Shown: positions 44,444 to 55,273, numbered from the stretch's first letter. The stretch: 64,000 nucleotides of DNA from CAYZPB01 sp964551195 (GCA_964551195.1 CAZKBI010000003.1:1-64000), one strand, 5' to 3'. Numbers and translations: made by a program. Notes: generated from the sequence alone by a model not told the origin.

Positions 44444-44986
44444 TTAATCAATCCAGGTGTTCCATAGATTATAAGCTTTCTCTGTTAGGCCAGGTGTTGC
44501 GTCAAGCATTGCCTGGGAAATACCAGAGCCAGCTAAATGTGTCGCAACCGCCTCTGATGGCAGAACTGTTGCAAAGTTTACTAAGAGCAAGATAATCAAA
44601 AAGCTCTGTGCAAGACCAATGAGCAATCCCGATAATTTATTTAATGTCGAAATAACGGGTAGCTTAGCAACCACATCTAAGGCGATTCCAAGTATCCAGA
44701 GAATAAATTTCACGACAATAAATATTATAATAAAAGCCAGCGCATTATAGAACATCACCTCAAAATTAAAGGTCTGAGAAAATAACTCCAATGTTCCGCT
44801 CTGAAATTCAGGGAAAGGAATCCACTCGCGGAGAAGGGGCGACAGTTTATCATAGAAAAAGTAAGCAGCTAATAAGGCAATAACAAATCCTAGCAGATTA
44901 ATTAGCTGCTTAACTAGTCCCGAATGATATCCACGTATCGCAAAAAAGAGCAATATGACTAGAATAATAATATCTAGGTAATTCAT
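44444..44986 (-). CDS. cvpA: CvpA family membrane protein
   Basis: The 180-residue protein has four hydrophobic segments and the CvpA start MNYLDIIILVILLFFAIRGYHSGL, close to the Bacillus YshB pattern. CvpA was named for colicin V production; in Bacillota its role is unclear, with links to envelope homeostasis. It lies 22 bases after the pheT stop on the same strand. In Bacillus rnhC and zapA lie between pheT and this gene; here they are absent. Confidence 0.85.
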   Translation of the reverse strand: MNYLDIIILVILLFFAIRGYHSGLVKQLINLLGFVIALLAAYFFYDKLSPLLREWIPFPEFQSGTLELFSQTFNFEVMFYNALAFIIIFIVVKFILWILGIALDVVAKLPVISTLNKLSGLLIGLAQSFLIILLLVNFATVLPSEAVATHLAGSGISQAMLDATPGLTEKAYNLWNTWID

Positions 44987-45008
44987 CTCTTTCTATCCTC
45001 TCCACTTT

Positions 45009-46996
45009 TTATTTGCGAATTTCAGCTTGTAACTGATCCTCAAGTTTTCTAATTATTTTCAGATTGATGACGTTAATTTCCTCATCTGTTAAGGTTCTTT
45101 CCCTACTTCTAAATGTTAATGAATAAGCCAAACTTTTCTTGCCCTCGCCCAGCTGTGAACCGGTGTATAGGTCAAAAAGTTCTAAATCCTCCANNNNNNN
45201 NNNNNNNNNNNNNNNNNNNNNNNNNNNNNNNNNNNNNNNNNNNNNNNNNNNNNNNNNNNNNNNNNNNNNNNNNNNNNNNNNNNNNNNNNNNNNTATTCTG
45301 CTATTTCAAGCAGATTACTTAATAACTGCGTTCTTAAATATTCACGTTCCTCACTCAATGGTGTAAGTAATTTTATTGGTTGCAAATCAGGATAGAGATT
45401 ATTCTTGCGATCAATACTCTTTTTGGAGACAAGTGTGTAGGTGATTACCTCATAGAGACCAGAGCTTTCTAAGTTGTTTTTGAGGCGACGCGTTAACTTC
45501 TGCTCAGTAGTTAAATGCCCGCGCGTGTAAACGCCGACTGGTAAGGTTGTCGGTATATTTTCATAACCATAAATCCTTGCCAGCTCCTCAGCAAGATCCT
45601 CTTCAATCGAAATATCGCCCCTTCTTGTTGGAACCTCAACAACAAGCCCTGCAGCTGTTTTCTTAACTGAAAAGCGTAGGCGCCTGAAAATATCTAGCAT
45701 TTCCTCGATCGTCATTTCCGTTCCAATAATACTATTCTGTTTATCTAGATTAAGTGCTACCTCACGCTCAATTGGCTCATTAACCTTTGCTTCATAAATA
45801 TCACCAATAATCTTGGCGTCAGCAATCTCTACTAGAAGCTCAGCTGCCCTATTTACCGCCGCATAAATACGATTGGGGTCAACGCCCTTCTCAAAACGAG
45901 TACTAGCCTCTGAACGCAGATCCAGCTTACGCGCAGTTCTGCCAACAGAGAGATTGTTAAAGTAAGCTGATTCCAAGAGTACCTCTGTCGTTTCTGAAGT
46001 GACTTCACTATTTGCGCCACCCATTACGCCAGCAATTGCAAGAGCTTTTTCTTTATCGGTGATTAAAAGCATTTCTGGATCAAGTTTACGCTCCTGCTCA
46101 TCTAATGTAACCAATACCTCCTTATCTCTTGCGTAACGAACATCGATTAAGCCGTCCTTAATTGCAGAGAAATCAAAGGCATGTAATGGTTGTCCATACT
46201 CAAGTAGAACATAGTTAGTAATATCAACTAAATTATTAATCGGTCTAATCCCGCCAGCAATCAAGCGGTTACGCAGCCACTCCGGCGACTCAGCTACCTT
46301 AACATCAGAGAGCAAGCGCGCCGCATAGTGGGAACAGCCATCTGGTGCGGAAAGCTCAATTTTGACGCGGCCTGAGCTATCAATTTTGTTATCAAGTGAA
46401 ATTTCTGGAAAGCGAATCTCGCGGTCCAGAATTGCCGCTACCTCATAAGCAACGCCAATCATACTTAAGCAATCAGCACGATTGGGAGTTAAATCAAGGT
46501 CTAAAATAAAATCATTTAAACCCAACACATCACGTATATCGTCGCCAACCTGTTCGTCTTCGTCTAGAACAAGGATGCCCTCAGCGACGTCCTTATTATA
46601 ATATTTTTTGTCTAAGCCAAGTTCATCAACCGAGCAGATCATGCCACAGGATTCAATCCCCCGCAACTTTGCTCGCTTAATCTTAAAATCGCCAGGCAAT
46701 ACAGCACCTACCTGAGCGACCGCAACCTTCTGCCCCTTAGCAACATTCGCTGCACCACAGATAATCTGCTCGATTCTTCCATCAGCGAGTTCAACACTAC
46801 AAAGACTTAGGCGTTCTGCATTAGGATGTGGTCCACATTCTCGCACATAGCCTACGACAACATTCTCAATCCCCTCGCCCGTTTCAATCACGGCACCTAC
46901 TTCAACACCTGCCGCAGTAAGCTTTTCAGTTAATTCGTAAGGTGTAATATCTTTTATATCAACATATTCTGCTAACCAATTATATGATACTCTCAT
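45009..46996 (-). CDS. pheT: Phenylalanyl-tRNA synthetase beta chain, interrupted by scaffold gap
   Basis: PheT forms the alpha2-beta2 enzyme that charges tRNA-Phe and edits mischarged Tyr. The N-terminal 567 codons carry the tRNA-binding domain ([20 protein letters not shown]), B3/B4 editing regions and catalytic-like domains ([25 protein letters not shown]). Beyond 100 N bases the true C-terminus is visible: about 60 residues of the anticodon-binding FDX-ACB domain ([20 protein letters not shown]) ending at TAA 45011-45009. The two parts are in different frames, and homologues near 800 residues imply about 0.5 kb is missing. It follows pheS by 9 bases. Confidence 0.96.
45194..45293. other. 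Scaffold gap of 100 N inside pheT
   Basis: Exactly 100 N. The flanking pheT fragments are out of frame and together some 170 residues short of typical length, so the gap size is a placeholder. Confidence 0.99.
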
Positions 46997-47005
46997 GTAG
47001 CCCTC

Positions 47006-48040
47006 CTATATTATCCTGAACTGTTCAAGGAATCGTAAATCATTGGTGTAGAAATGACGAATATCCTCAATCCCGTATTTTAACATTGCAACTCGCTCAA
47101 CACCTAAGCCAAAGGCAAGACCAGTATATTCTTTCGTGTCAAAACCAGAATTTTCTAGCACTTGTGGATGAACAATCCCCGAACCAAGTATCTCAATCCA
47201 GCCTGTCTGCTTGCAAATATAACAACCTTTGCCATGGCAGAAGAAGCAGCTCACATCGACCTCTGCACTCGGCTCAGTGAATGGAAAGAAACTTGGACGT
47301 AAACGAATTTTTGTATCAGAACCGAACATTTCCTGCGCAAAGTTCAGCAGCAGACCCTTTAAGTCCGACATTGAAATCTGTTTATCAACTACTAAACCCT
47401 CAATCTGCATAAATTGATGTGAGTGGGTTGCATCATCGTCATCACGACGATAGACGACACCAGGACAAATAATCTTCACTGGTCCTTCACCCTTATGAGC
47501 AAGCAAGGAGCGCACCTGCACCGGTGAGGTATGTGTTCTTAATAAAACATCCTCTGTTATATAGAAGGAGTCATGCATAGCTCGCGCCGGATGATCCTTG
47601 GGCAGATTTAGGGCCTCAAAGTTGTAGAAATCGCTTTCAACCTCTGGTCCCTCAGCAACTTCGAAACCCATGCCTACAAAGATATCCTCGATTTCTGCAA
47701 TGATACCGCTTAGTGGGTGGGCATTAGCCTGATAAAGCGGTTTCCCTGGCAGGGTAACATCAATATTTTCTGCCTGCAGTTGTTCTTCGACCTGTGCTTT
47801 TTTCAGTATCTCTTCCTTAACTACAATCGCTTCACTAAGCTCATTCTTTAGAATATTTATCGCCTGACCAACTAGTGGTCGCTCTTCAACTGACAGAGTA
47901 GCCACCCCTCGCGAAACTTCAGTGATTGGCCCCTTTTTACCCAGATATTTAACCTTGACTTCCTGTAGTGCAGCAAGTGTCGTTGCATCAGCAATCTTTT
48001 CTATCGCCTCTTGTTTAAGCTGCTCCAATTTCTCTTTCAT
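47006..48040 (-). CDS. pheS: Phenylalanyl-tRNA synthetase alpha chain
   Basis: PheS is the catalytic subunit. The 344-residue class II protein has an N-terminal coiled coil (1-85), [14 protein letters not shown], the motif 2 region [20 protein letters not shown] and a motif 3 region [14 protein letters not shown]. Length is standard. GGAGG precedes the ATG. It is transcribed with pheT and follows the SpoU-type methyltransferase after 39 bases, too short a gap for a T-box leader, so Phe-tRNA control is not evident. Confidence 0.97.
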   Translation of the reverse strand: MKEKLEQLKQEAIEKIADATTLAALQEVKVKYLGKKGPITEVSRGVATLSVEERPLVGQAINILKNELSEAIVVKEEILKKAQVEEQLQAENIDVTLPGKPLYQANAHPLSGIIAEIEDIFVGMGFEVAEGPEVESDFYNFEALNLPKDHPARAMHDSFYITEDVLLRTHTSPVQVRSLLAHKGEGPVKIICPGVVYRRDDDDATHSHQFMQIEGLVVDKQISMSDLKGLLLNFAQEMFGSDTKIRLRPSFFPFTEPSAEVDVSCFFCHGKGCYICKQTGWIEILGSGIVHPQVLENSGFDTKEYTGLAFGLGVERVAMLKYGIEDIRHFYTNDLRFLEQFRII

Positions 48041-48079
48041 CTAAATACCTCCACTTAATCTCTTTATATTATGTATTTC

Positions 48080-48877
48080 TTACTTTAACTGTTGCTGGCG
48101 GACATGCTCATAAAGAACGATCGAGGTCGCCATTGCCGCGTTTAGCGATTCCGCCCGGCCAACTATCGGGATCCGCATCATTTCATCAACCATTTCGATG
48201 CGCGATTCACTTAGTCCTTTTGCCTCGTTACCAATTATAATAGCAATGTTTTCTTTTAAAGGTAAATCATAGTAAATATGATTAGTGTGCGGACTAGTTC
48301 CATATATTATAACACCTTTATTCTTTAGCCCATCAAGTACCTTGTCTAAATCGATATCAGTAACAATTGGTAGATGGAAGATTGAACCCATCGCTGAACG
48401 GATCACCTTTGAATTATACAGTTCGACGCTATCCTGACCGATAATAATACCATCAATACCTGCAGCATCAGCGCTACGGATCATCGCCCCTAAATTGCCT
48501 GGGTCTTGGATTTGGTCGATAATTAAGAATACTGGTTGCTCAATCTCCAGCAGCTCCTTAACTGTCGCTGCACTCTTTCTAATTACTGCAATAATCCCTT
48601 GTGGCGTTACCGTATCACTTAGTTTGGTAATAATTGCATCAGAAACGTAAATCGTCTCAATAACCAGACTGTCAGCTAGAAGTAATTGTTCCAATTCCTC
48701 GGTTACTTCGTGATGTTCGCTTAGAATTAAGGTCTCAATCTCTTGACCCGACTGTAAAGCCTCTACTATCAACTTAGTCCCCTCAATCAAATAGAGCCCC
48801 TGCTTTTCGCGTCCCTTTTTCGTCTTTAAGTGATTCCACTCTGTTATCCTTGGATTGTTTATCGATTCAATATCCAT
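48080..48877 (-). CDS. SpoU/TrmH-family RNA 2'-O-methyltransferase
   Basis: This SPOUT enzyme methylates a ribose in rRNA or tRNA using S-adenosylmethionine. The 265-residue protein has an N-terminal substrate-binding domain (LYLIEGTKLIVEAL) and the knotted catalytic domain with DQIQDPGNLGAMIRSADAAG (motif 1), IIIGNEAKGLS (motif 2) and MRIPIVGRAESLNAAMATSIVLYE (motif 3). The position before pheS matches Bacillus ysgA. The exact nucleotide is not known. Confidence 0.92.
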   Translation of the reverse strand: MDIESINNPRITEWNHLKTKKGREKQGLYLIEGTKLIVEALQSGQEIETLILSEHHEVTEELEQLLLADSLVIETIYVSDAIITKLSDTVTPQGIIAVIRKSAATVKELLEIEQPVFLIIDQIQDPGNLGAMIRSADAAGIDGIIIGQDSVELYNSKVIRSAMGSIFHLPIVTDIDLDKVLDGLKNKGVIIYGTSPHTNHIYYDLPLKENIAIIIGNEAKGLSESRIEMVDEMMRIPIVGRAESLNAAMATSIVLYEHVRQQQLK

Positions 48878-48897
48878 TTATCCTACACTCTCAATCC

Positions 48898-49566
48898 TCA
48901 TTTTTTACGATTAGTTACATATTCCTCAAACTTTTTCAGACCCTCGTTTCTTCCGATAACTACAAGGATATCATTCTGCGCTATTACGTCACTAGCGCTA
49001 GGTGAAACATTAATCTTTTCAACATTTTTTAAGGCAATTACGTTAAAGCCATGTTTAGAGCGAATTTCTAATTCCGCTAGACTTTTGCCAATCATTTTTT
49101 CACCGCTTTTAACTTCAGCGATAATGTATTCCTCAGAAAGTTCAATGTAATCCAGTACGTTCGGCGTAACCAAAGTATGTGCTAGACGTACTCCCATATC
49201 TCTTTCGGCAAAAATCACCTTATCTGCACCTATTTTGTAAAGAACCTTAGCCTGCAAATCATTCTGAGCTTTAACTATGATGGTTTCCACTCCCAGCTCT
49301 TTAACAATTAATGTTGTTAAAATACTCGCCTGAATATTTTCACCGATAGCAACTACGACTACATCATAATTACTGATACCTAGAGATTTTAAAGTTGCCT
49401 CGTCAGTTGCATCTGCTTCCACAACCTGCGTCACATTTTCGATATTCTCTTGAACTCGATCCTCACTAATATCGATTGCTAGAACATCATTACCTAACTG
49501 GTAAAGCTCTGATGCCACGCTACTACCGAAACGCCCTAAACCGATAACTGCGAATTGCTTACTCAT
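48898..49566 (-). CDS. ktrA: KtrA/TrkA-type potassium transport regulatory subunit
   Basis: The 222-residue cytosolic protein has an RCK_N domain with a Rossmann motif (VIGLGRFGSSVASEL) and acidic D at the end of strand 2 (AIDISED), and an RCK_C domain (about 135-220). It gates a KtrB/KtrD membrane subunit through ATP/ADP or NAD binding and c-di-AMP. No ktrB gene is present in this window, so the channel must be elsewhere. It lies with NhaA and MscS, grouping ion and osmotic functions. Confidence 0.9.
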   Translation of the reverse strand: MSKQFAVIGLGRFGSSVASELYQLGNDVLAIDISEDRVQENIENVTQVVEADATDEATLKSLGISNYDVVVVAIGENIQASILTTLIVKELGVETIIVKAQNDLQAKVLYKIGADKVIFAERDMGVRLAHTLVTPNVLDYIELSEEYIIAEVKSGEKMIGKSLAELEIRSKHGFNVIALKNVEKINVSPSASDVIAQNDILVVIGRNEGLKKFEEYVTNRKK

Positions 49567-49586
49567 AACATCACCCTCTATTAGAA

Positions 49587-50663
49587 TTAACTAGATTTTT
49601 TAATCTGCTCGACTGTCTTGGCGTCAAGCTTTTCAATTAGTTTAATTAATAGTTTAATTGTATTCTCATAATCATCTTGGTGGAAAACGCTCGCGTGTGT
49701 ATGAATGTAGCGTGTTGGAACACCAATAAATAAGGAAGGCACACCTCTGCCATAAAGATGAAAAGACCCAGCATCTGTCCCGCCAAAAGGCAGTGTAGAA
49801 AACTGATAAGGAATCCCTTCCTCCTCAGCTGTATCAATCACAAAATCACGCAAGCCCTTATGCGGCACCATCGATGCATCATAAATAATTATCTGTGGTC
49901 CAGCACCGAGTTTGCCAACAGCATCATCTTGATTAAAGCCAGGGGTGTCTCCTGCTAGACCAGTATCTAGTGCAAAAGCAATATCTGGTTCGACTGTATA
50001 CGCGGATGTTCTTGCACCACGCAGGCCAACCTCTTCTTGCACGGTTCCAGCGCCAAAAATTGTGTTGACCATTTTTTTGTTATTTAAACGTTTGAAAACT
50101 TCAACAACTGCAGCACAACCGATTCGGTTGTCAACTGCTTTGGCCATGAACATTTTCGGATTGGCCATTGGTGAAAATTTAGAATCAGGAACAATTGAAT
50201 CACCAGGTCGCACACCAAACTGCTCGGCTTCTTCGCGGCTCTGTGCACCAATATCTATAAATAAATCCTTGATATCAACTGGTTTTTTTCGATCTTCTTC
50301 CCTTAAGGTGTGGGGTGGACGCGAACCAACAATACCCAGCAACTCGCCTTTACGCGTCATTACCTGAACTCTTTGAGCAGAGACTACTTGCGACCACCAG
50401 CCGCCTATCGTTTGAAACTTAATAAAACCTTCATCAGTGATTCTTGTTACCATGAAGCCAATTTCATCAAGGTGTCCTGCTATAAGGATACGCGGTCCTT
50501 CATTACCCTTGCGTGCTATTAGACTACCAATATTATCAGTTATAATCTCGTCCGCATAAGCTTCAATCTGTTCACACATTACTTTACGGACCGGCGCCTC
50601 ATGTCCAGAAATGCCCGGCGCATTAGTTAAATCTTCAATTATTTTTAAGACTGAATCACTCAT
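49587..50663 (-). CDS. M42 family metallopeptidase (glutamyl aminopeptidase type)
   Basis: The 358-residue enzyme is a cytosolic dinuclear-metal aminopeptidase of the M42 family, forming dodecameric tetrahedra that trim peptides. Metal ligands and catalytic motifs are visible: [12 protein letters not shown] (His and Asp), AKAVDNRIG (bridging Asp), [11 protein letters not shown] (Glu base and metal Glu) and [17 protein letters not shown]. Similar to Bacillus YsdC. AAAGGAGAGG precedes the ATG. It shares the operon-like run with nhaA and ktrA. Confidence 0.93.
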   Translation of the reverse strand: MSDSVLKIIEDLTNAPGISGHEAPVRKVMCEQIEAYADEIITDNIGSLIARKGNEGPRILIAGHLDEIGFMVTRITDEGFIKFQTIGGWWSQVVSAQRVQVMTRKGELLGIVGSRPPHTLREEDRKKPVDIKDLFIDIGAQSREEAEQFGVRPGDSIVPDSKFSPMANPKMFMAKAVDNRIGCAAVVEVFKRLNNKKMVNTIFGAGTVQEEVGLRGARTSAYTVEPDIAFALDTGLAGDTPGFNQDDAVGKLGAGPQIIIYDASMVPHKGLRDFVIDTAEEEGIPYQFSTLPFGGTDAGSFHLYGRGVPSLFIGVPTRYIHTHASVFHQDDYENTIKLLIKLIEKLDAKTVEQIKKSS

Positions 50664-50682
50664 TACAACCTCTCCTTTTATA

Positions 50683-51831
50683 CTAATTCATCTTTTTAAT
50701 TTTCAGAATCTTACCTAGGACTAGTGCTAAGATAAATACTATGGCGCTAAATAGTGCTCCCATCTTGGCCGCTCCTTGAATTGCCAAATCAGTAAAAGCT
50801 ACATCGGAAATAAATAATGCAACCGTTAGTCCCATCGCCGCAACAAGGCTGGCGGTTACTAACTCTTTGGCTCCCATACCTGTTGGTAAGGGGAAACCCA
50901 TTTTGCTAGCAAGCAGAGAGAAAGAAGTTATGCCTACTATCTTTCCGCAAATTAACGAGAGTAGAACTATCCATGTCAGTGGTCCAACTGCACCCAGCAA
51001 TACACCAGCATTCGCTATGCCGAAGAAAAATAGTCCGTAATCGACGAAACCACTCCACTGATGATCAAATTTATTAAGAGCTGCAACCGCTGGGGCTGTG
51101 TCTTGCCTAATACCACCATCCGATTCACATAAATGTGGTAAGAAAGGTACAATAAAAACTAATGATAAGGCAGGACTAATACCCGCATTATATAAGCCGA
51201 TCCAACTTAAAACTCCGGCAATAATTAAATAAGGCCAATAGTTATTAACATTACGTTTTCTTAAAACAAAAGCTATTACGACGCCTAAGAGCGTTAACAG
51301 TAACCAGAGTGCTTCAAAGGGCATCGATGGATCAGGATAAAAAATTGCAATAATCGCTAAGCCAATTCCATCATCTACAACTGCTAATAATAGAAGGAAG
51401 GCAACTGCCGGGTGCTTATTACCGAAAACAAATCGTGCAAGCATCCAAGCTAAAGCAATATCAGTAGCTGTTGGAATTGCCCAACCTTTCCCATATTCCG
51501 GACTTCCCATTAAAGCATTAAAAAGAAAAAAGAATGCGACTGGTCCCAGAATACCACCAATTGTCCCCATCAGTGGATTTATAGCCTTTCGAATGGGACT
51601 CAAATCCCCACCCGGTAGGAAACTCTGGGTGATTTCAACTGCTGCAATAGCAAAAAAGAATGCCATAAAAATATTCTGAATTAAAAAATGAAAATTAATA
51701 TTACCCACAATCTCTGTAAATACAAAAGCCTGATAACTTGCAGGATGTATATTTGCCCACAATAATGCCACAATCACACCGGCAATGAGCGGAAGAGAGT
51801 ATCTTCTAATATAATGTAATGCCTTTGTCAT
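50683..51831 (-). CDS. nhaA: Na+/H+ antiporter NhaA
   Basis: NhaA exchanges internal Na+ or Li+ for external protons. The 382-residue protein has about 11-12 hydrophobic helices and the paired Asp residues essential for ion binding, in [21 protein letters not shown] 51829-51831 is chosen because GGAGGAAC precedes it; a longer frame lies in leader sequence. NhaA is relatively rare in Bacillota, which more often use NhaC or Mrp, so it may hint at saline or alkaline habitat or transfer. Confidence 0.93.
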   Translation of the reverse strand: MTKALHYIRRYSLPLIAGVIVALLWANIHPASYQAFVFTEIVGNINFHFLIQNIFMAFFFAIAAVEITQSFLPGGDLSPIRKAINPLMGTIGGILGPVAFFFLFNALMGSPEYGKGWAIPTATDIALAWMLARFVFGNKHPAVAFLLLLAVVDDGIGLAIIAIFYPDPSMPFEALWLLLTLLGVVIAFVLRKRNVNNYWPYLIIAGVLSWIGLYNAGISPALSLVFIVPFLPHLCESDGGIRQDTAPAVAALNKFDHQWSGFVDYGLFFFGIANAGVLLGAVGPLTWIVLLSLICGKIVGITSFSLLASKMGFPLPTGMGAKELVTASLVAAMGLTVALFISDVAFTDLAIQGAAKMGALFSAIVFILALVLGKILKIKKMN

Positions 51832-51973
51832 CAATGTTCCTCCGTTAGTTCTGCCATTCTTGCATAAACTTAATTTTATCTTAATCAACGAGCAACTGTC
51901 AATTTAAGTTAAGTTGCTGACTGCCTATTCAATGTATGTTATATTGTAAATAACAATTTACTTGGAGGTTGTC

Positions 51974-52888
51974 ATGAATCAGGATAGTTTATTTAATAAA
52001 TTTTTCGCCAAAGTTACTGAAGTTTTTAACAATCTAATAGATATAAATTATTCTTTAGCCTTTGAAACTATTGCTGTCGTATTGCTAAAAATAATAATTG
52101 TAATAATTATCACCTGGCTATTAATGAAGGCAAGGGGTAAATTTAGCAGACGGATTTTTCACGCAACTAGAATGGATCTACAGAAACAGCAAACATTATC
52201 CTCGATCTTCCTTTCCTTCTCTAAATATATAATTTTAATAGTTGCCGGAATTATTATACTCGGATATCTGGGTGTCGAAACTGCTCCCATCCTTGCGAGC
52301 GCGGGTATTTTGGGTGTAGCTCTTGGTTTCGGTGCACAGAATCTAGTCAAAGATATAATCTCTGGTTTCTTTATCCTTTTTGAAGATTGGATGCATATTG
52401 GTGACTTTGTACAAATTGGTGAGATTACTGGCACAGTAGAAGAAATCGGATTACGTAGCACGGTTATACGCGAATGGTCAGGTAAACAGGTGCATCTACT
52501 TAATAGTTCGATTGACAAATCAATTAATTTCAACCGCGAACTAATGCGGCCGATTATCAACTTCACAATCTCTTATGAATACTCAGTTGAAGAAGTAAAA
52601 AAGGTTATTAAACTTGCCTGTGATGAGATAAATGAGAAACACGAGAGCAAGCTGTTACGCAACCAAAATGGACTGATAGTAGAACCCATCCATCTTTATG
52701 GCGTTACAGATATTAGCAATGAGACTTATGGTTTAAAATATACAGTAGTCGGTCTAGTTCAGGACCAATACTACTGGTCGATGGGTATAGAGATACGAAC
52801 AATCATGATCGAACACTTCCGTAAAAATGATATCCAGATTGCTACACCAAAACGAGTTTATACACCTGAAGGCACACCATTTTCATAA
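51974..52888 (+). CDS. MscS-type mechanosensitive channel
   Basis: Small-conductance mechanosensitive channel that opens on sudden osmotic downshift. The 304-residue protein has two to three N-terminal membrane helices, the Gly/Ala-rich pore helix (ILASAGILGVALGFGAQNLVKDIISGFFIL), and the cytosolic beta and alpha/beta domains (EDWMHIGDFVQIGEITGTVEEIGLRSTVIR). The start is ATG 51974 with GGAGGT ahead; an upstream TTG in the same frame overlaps that ribosome site. Close to Bacillus YkuT/YfkC type. Confidence 0.93.
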   Translation: MNQDSLFNKFFAKVTEVFNNLIDINYSLAFETIAVVLLKIIIVIIITWLLMKARGKFSRRIFHATRMDLQKQQTLSSIFLSFSKYIILIVAGIIILGYLGVETAPILASAGILGVALGFGAQNLVKDIISGFFILFEDWMHIGDFVQIGEITGTVEEIGLRSTVIREWSGKQVHLLNSSIDKSINFNRELMRPIINFTISYEYSVEEVKKVIKLACDEINEKHESKLLRNQNGLIVEPIHLYGVTDISNETYGLKYTVVGLVQDQYYWSMGIEIRTIMIEHFRKNDIQIATPKRVYTPEGTPFS

Positions 52889-52892
52889 TAAT

Positions 52893-52917
52893 AAAAAGAC
52901 TCGCAATGAGTCTTTTT
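52893..52917. terminator. Bidirectional terminator between mscS and pepA
   Basis: AAAAAGACTC (52893-52902) pairs with GAGTCTTTTT (52908-52917) around GCAAT. Suited to both convergent genes. Confidence 0.85.
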
Positions 52918-52958
52918 ATTATTATTTTTATTAATTTTCTGCAGATAATGCAGATTTT

Positions 52959-54449
52959 TTATTTTTTGTCTATAACATACTGGACGATTGAGCGAACCAT
53001 TGAGCCAGTTCCACCCTTTTGAATAAGATTGTTCTCTACACTACTCCAAGAAGAACCTGCAATATCAAGGTGAATCCAAGGTACATCGTCAACAAAGACT
53101 TCTAAAAACAAGGCTGCTGTAATACTACCTGCTCCACGTCCACCGATGTTCTTCACGTTAGCAATATCACTTTTAATCATTTCCTTATACTCTGGGAAAA
53201 GTGGCATCTGCCAAGCTCGCTCACCAGCTGTCCCAGCACTTGCAAGAAACTCATCAACAAACTCTTGGTTATTAGACATCACACCCGTAGTTACATCACC
53301 GAGTGCCACGACCATCGCTCCCGTCAAAGTTGCAATGTCAATTAAGCGGGTCGCTCCTAATTGCTGTGCGTAAACTAAACAATCTGCTAATACAATGCGA
53401 CCTTCAGCATCTGTATTTAACACTTCAATTGTTTTGCCATTCATAGCTGTTAGAACATCTCCTGGTTTAGTCGCTTTTCCTGAGGGCATATTCTCAGTTG
53501 CACCAATTACACCAATTACATTCTGCTTTACCCCTAAGCCAGCAATTGCATCGATAGCAGCAAGTACTGTCGCTCCTCCGCTCATGTCGGTCTTCATCTC
53601 ATGCATATTTAGGCCGGGTTTGAGCGAGATACCACCCGAATCAAAAGTTAAGCCCTTTCCAACAAGTCCAACAATGTCGTCCTTGTCATTACCATTTAGA
53701 TACTTCAGGACGATTACTTTGGGCGCTTCCTCGGAGCCTTGTGCTACACCAAGGATTCCACCCATGCCTAGCTCTTCCATTTCCTTTACATCAAGTACTG
53801 AAAACTCCAAATTATGTTTATCAGCAATCAATTTAGCCTTCTCTGCAAGTACAGTTGGCGTCAACATATTTGCTGGTTCATTGATTAAGTCACGCGCAAA
53901 ATTTGTAGACTCTGCATAGATTCTGCCAGTTTCAATTCCTTTTTCAAACTCTGCGGAATCACCAGTAACCAAGAAATTAAAAGCATCAATCTTGTTGCTC
54001 TTGTCCTCTTCATTACTATAACCACGGAAATTATAATTCATAAATAAAGCACTTTCTGTCATTGTATGTACTAATACATTAGTCTCGATACCAGCGTCTA
54101 ATAGTGTAGCGATGCCAACAGTTACATTTGTAACTTTCTCCTTATTTGCGGCTTTAACTACAATTCCAATAAATTCACGAACGACACGCTCATCAAATTT
54201 CTCTTTCTCGCCAAGACCAACTAACAAAATCTTTTCAGCAGGAACACGCCCAAAGCTGTAAATCAGTGTGCTCTCCTTAGCATCTGCAAGATCTGGCCTT
54301 TTGGTAAGTAACTCGCTAAGATTACCAGCTAAAGCCTTATCAAGTGCGCCTACTTCTCCATCTGCTATCTCTTCGTCCTTAAAAATTCCAACTGCTAGTA
54401 AATCAGTTTCTACTGATTGAGCAGCAACTTTTAATAAATCAATTTTCAT
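52959..54449 (-). CDS. pepA: Leucyl aminopeptidase (M17, PepA)
   Basis: This 496-residue hexameric metalloenzyme removes N-terminal residues from peptides in the cytosol. The M17 metal-binding core is intact: VGKGLTFDSGGISLKP with Lys and Asp ligands, DMSGGA, and the family signature NTDAEGRIVLADCL. The N-terminal macro-like domain (about 1-170) is present. AGGGGAGTG precedes the ATG. It is likely to be a single-gene transcript. Confidence 0.96.
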   Translation of the reverse strand: MKIDLLKVAAQSVETDLLAVGIFKDEEIADGEVGALDKALAGNLSELLTKRPDLADAKESTLIYSFGRVPAEKILLVGLGEKEKFDERVVREFIGIVVKAANKEKVTNVTVGIATLLDAGIETNVLVHTMTESALFMNYNFRGYSNEEDKSNKIDAFNFLVTGDSAEFEKGIETGRIYAESTNFARDLINEPANMLTPTVLAEKAKLIADKHNLEFSVLDVKEMEELGMGGILGVAQGSEEAPKVIVLKYLNGNDKDDIVGLVGKGLTFDSGGISLKPGLNMHEMKTDMSGGATVLAAIDAIAGLGVKQNVIGVIGATENMPSGKATKPGDVLTAMNGKTIEVLNTDAEGRIVLADCLVYAQQLGATRLIDIATLTGAMVVALGDVTTGVMSNNQEFVDEFLASAGTAGERAWQMPLFPEYKEMIKSDIANVKNIGGRGAGSITAALFLEVFVDDVPWIHLDIAGSSWSSVENNLIQKGGTGSMVRSIVQYVIDKK

Positions 54450-54580
54450 TTCTACACTCCCCTTTTCACCTTTTTATAATTGTCAAATTTATTTGTTTCT
54501 ATAATGATACCATATCTTAAAAGAAAAAATAGTCTGTATTATATTTTCATATAATACAGACTCCATCATACTTAATGCAA

Positions 54581-55273
54581 TTACATAAATATTTTATCCC
54601 TACCGGCATCATTGTACTCGTTTAACAATGTTTCGGTTACTCGTCCCTTACCATACTCAATTACATAGACGGTCACGCTCTTCTTACCCCATTGCTCATA
54701 AACCTCATCAACTGAATCAAAATACAGATCTATCATATTTCCGACAATAGCTGATCCTTTGTCAGAAACCACACCGTAACCATAGTTCGGAATGTAAAGT
54801 ACTGTTCCTAAAGGAAACAAACCTAAATCGGCTGCTACCGTCGAATATAAATCTCGACGAACCTGTACTCCTGAATAGGTCATACCATACTGTGGGTGTT
54901 CGATCGTCTTACCGGTCGACTCAATCCCTGCTGTATAACCTGTTGCAGTCACCTGGACCTTGTGGTAACTGTTTAGTTGTGCGCTTTCTTTTTTTGCAAT
55001 CTCACTAACTAATAATCCTAGGTCATTTCTTTTAAGCTCTTCAAGCTGTAAACTGAAATTACCTAGATACTCGATTTTGCTGCTTTCATTTATTAAAAGA
55101 TTATTTATATTCTGCTCTGATAAACTTTTCTGATTAATTTCTTCTTTTAATGAAAAATCATTAAGTATACTGTTTGTAGGGAAGCCGAGTACCAAACCGA
55201 TAGTAGTAACGAGTACGACACTGAGCAAAATTGAAAGAGTTAATTTCGCTCGACTGCTCTTTGTAAAATACAA
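54581..55273 (-). CDS. 3D-domain protein (YuiC/Sps-like putative wall transglycosylase)
   Basis: The 230-residue protein has an N-terminal basic segment and one membrane helix (about 10-32), a helical linker, and a C-terminal 3D domain (about 105-215). The domain shows VTATGYTAG, STGKT, TVAADLGLFPLGT, and SDKGSAIVGNMIDLYFDS with the three conserved Asp residues, followed by QWGKKSVTVYVI. It resembles YuiC and related resuscitation-promoting-factor-like muralytic proteins of Bacillota. The start is TTG 55273 because GGAGGAG lies 7 bases before it. No LysM or other wall-binding domain is seen. Confidence 0.85.
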   Translation of the reverse strand: MYFTKSSRAKLTLSILLSVVLVTTIGLVLGFPTNSILNDFSLKEEINQKSLSEQNINNLLINESSKIEYLGNFSLQLEELKRNDLGLLVSEIAKKESAQLNSYHKVQVTATGYTAGIESTGKTIEHPQYGMTYSGVQVRRDLYSTVAADLGLFPLGTVLYIPNYGYGVVSDKGSAIVGNMIDLYFDSVDEVYEQWGKKSVTVYVIEYGKGRVTETLLNEYNDAGRDKIFM

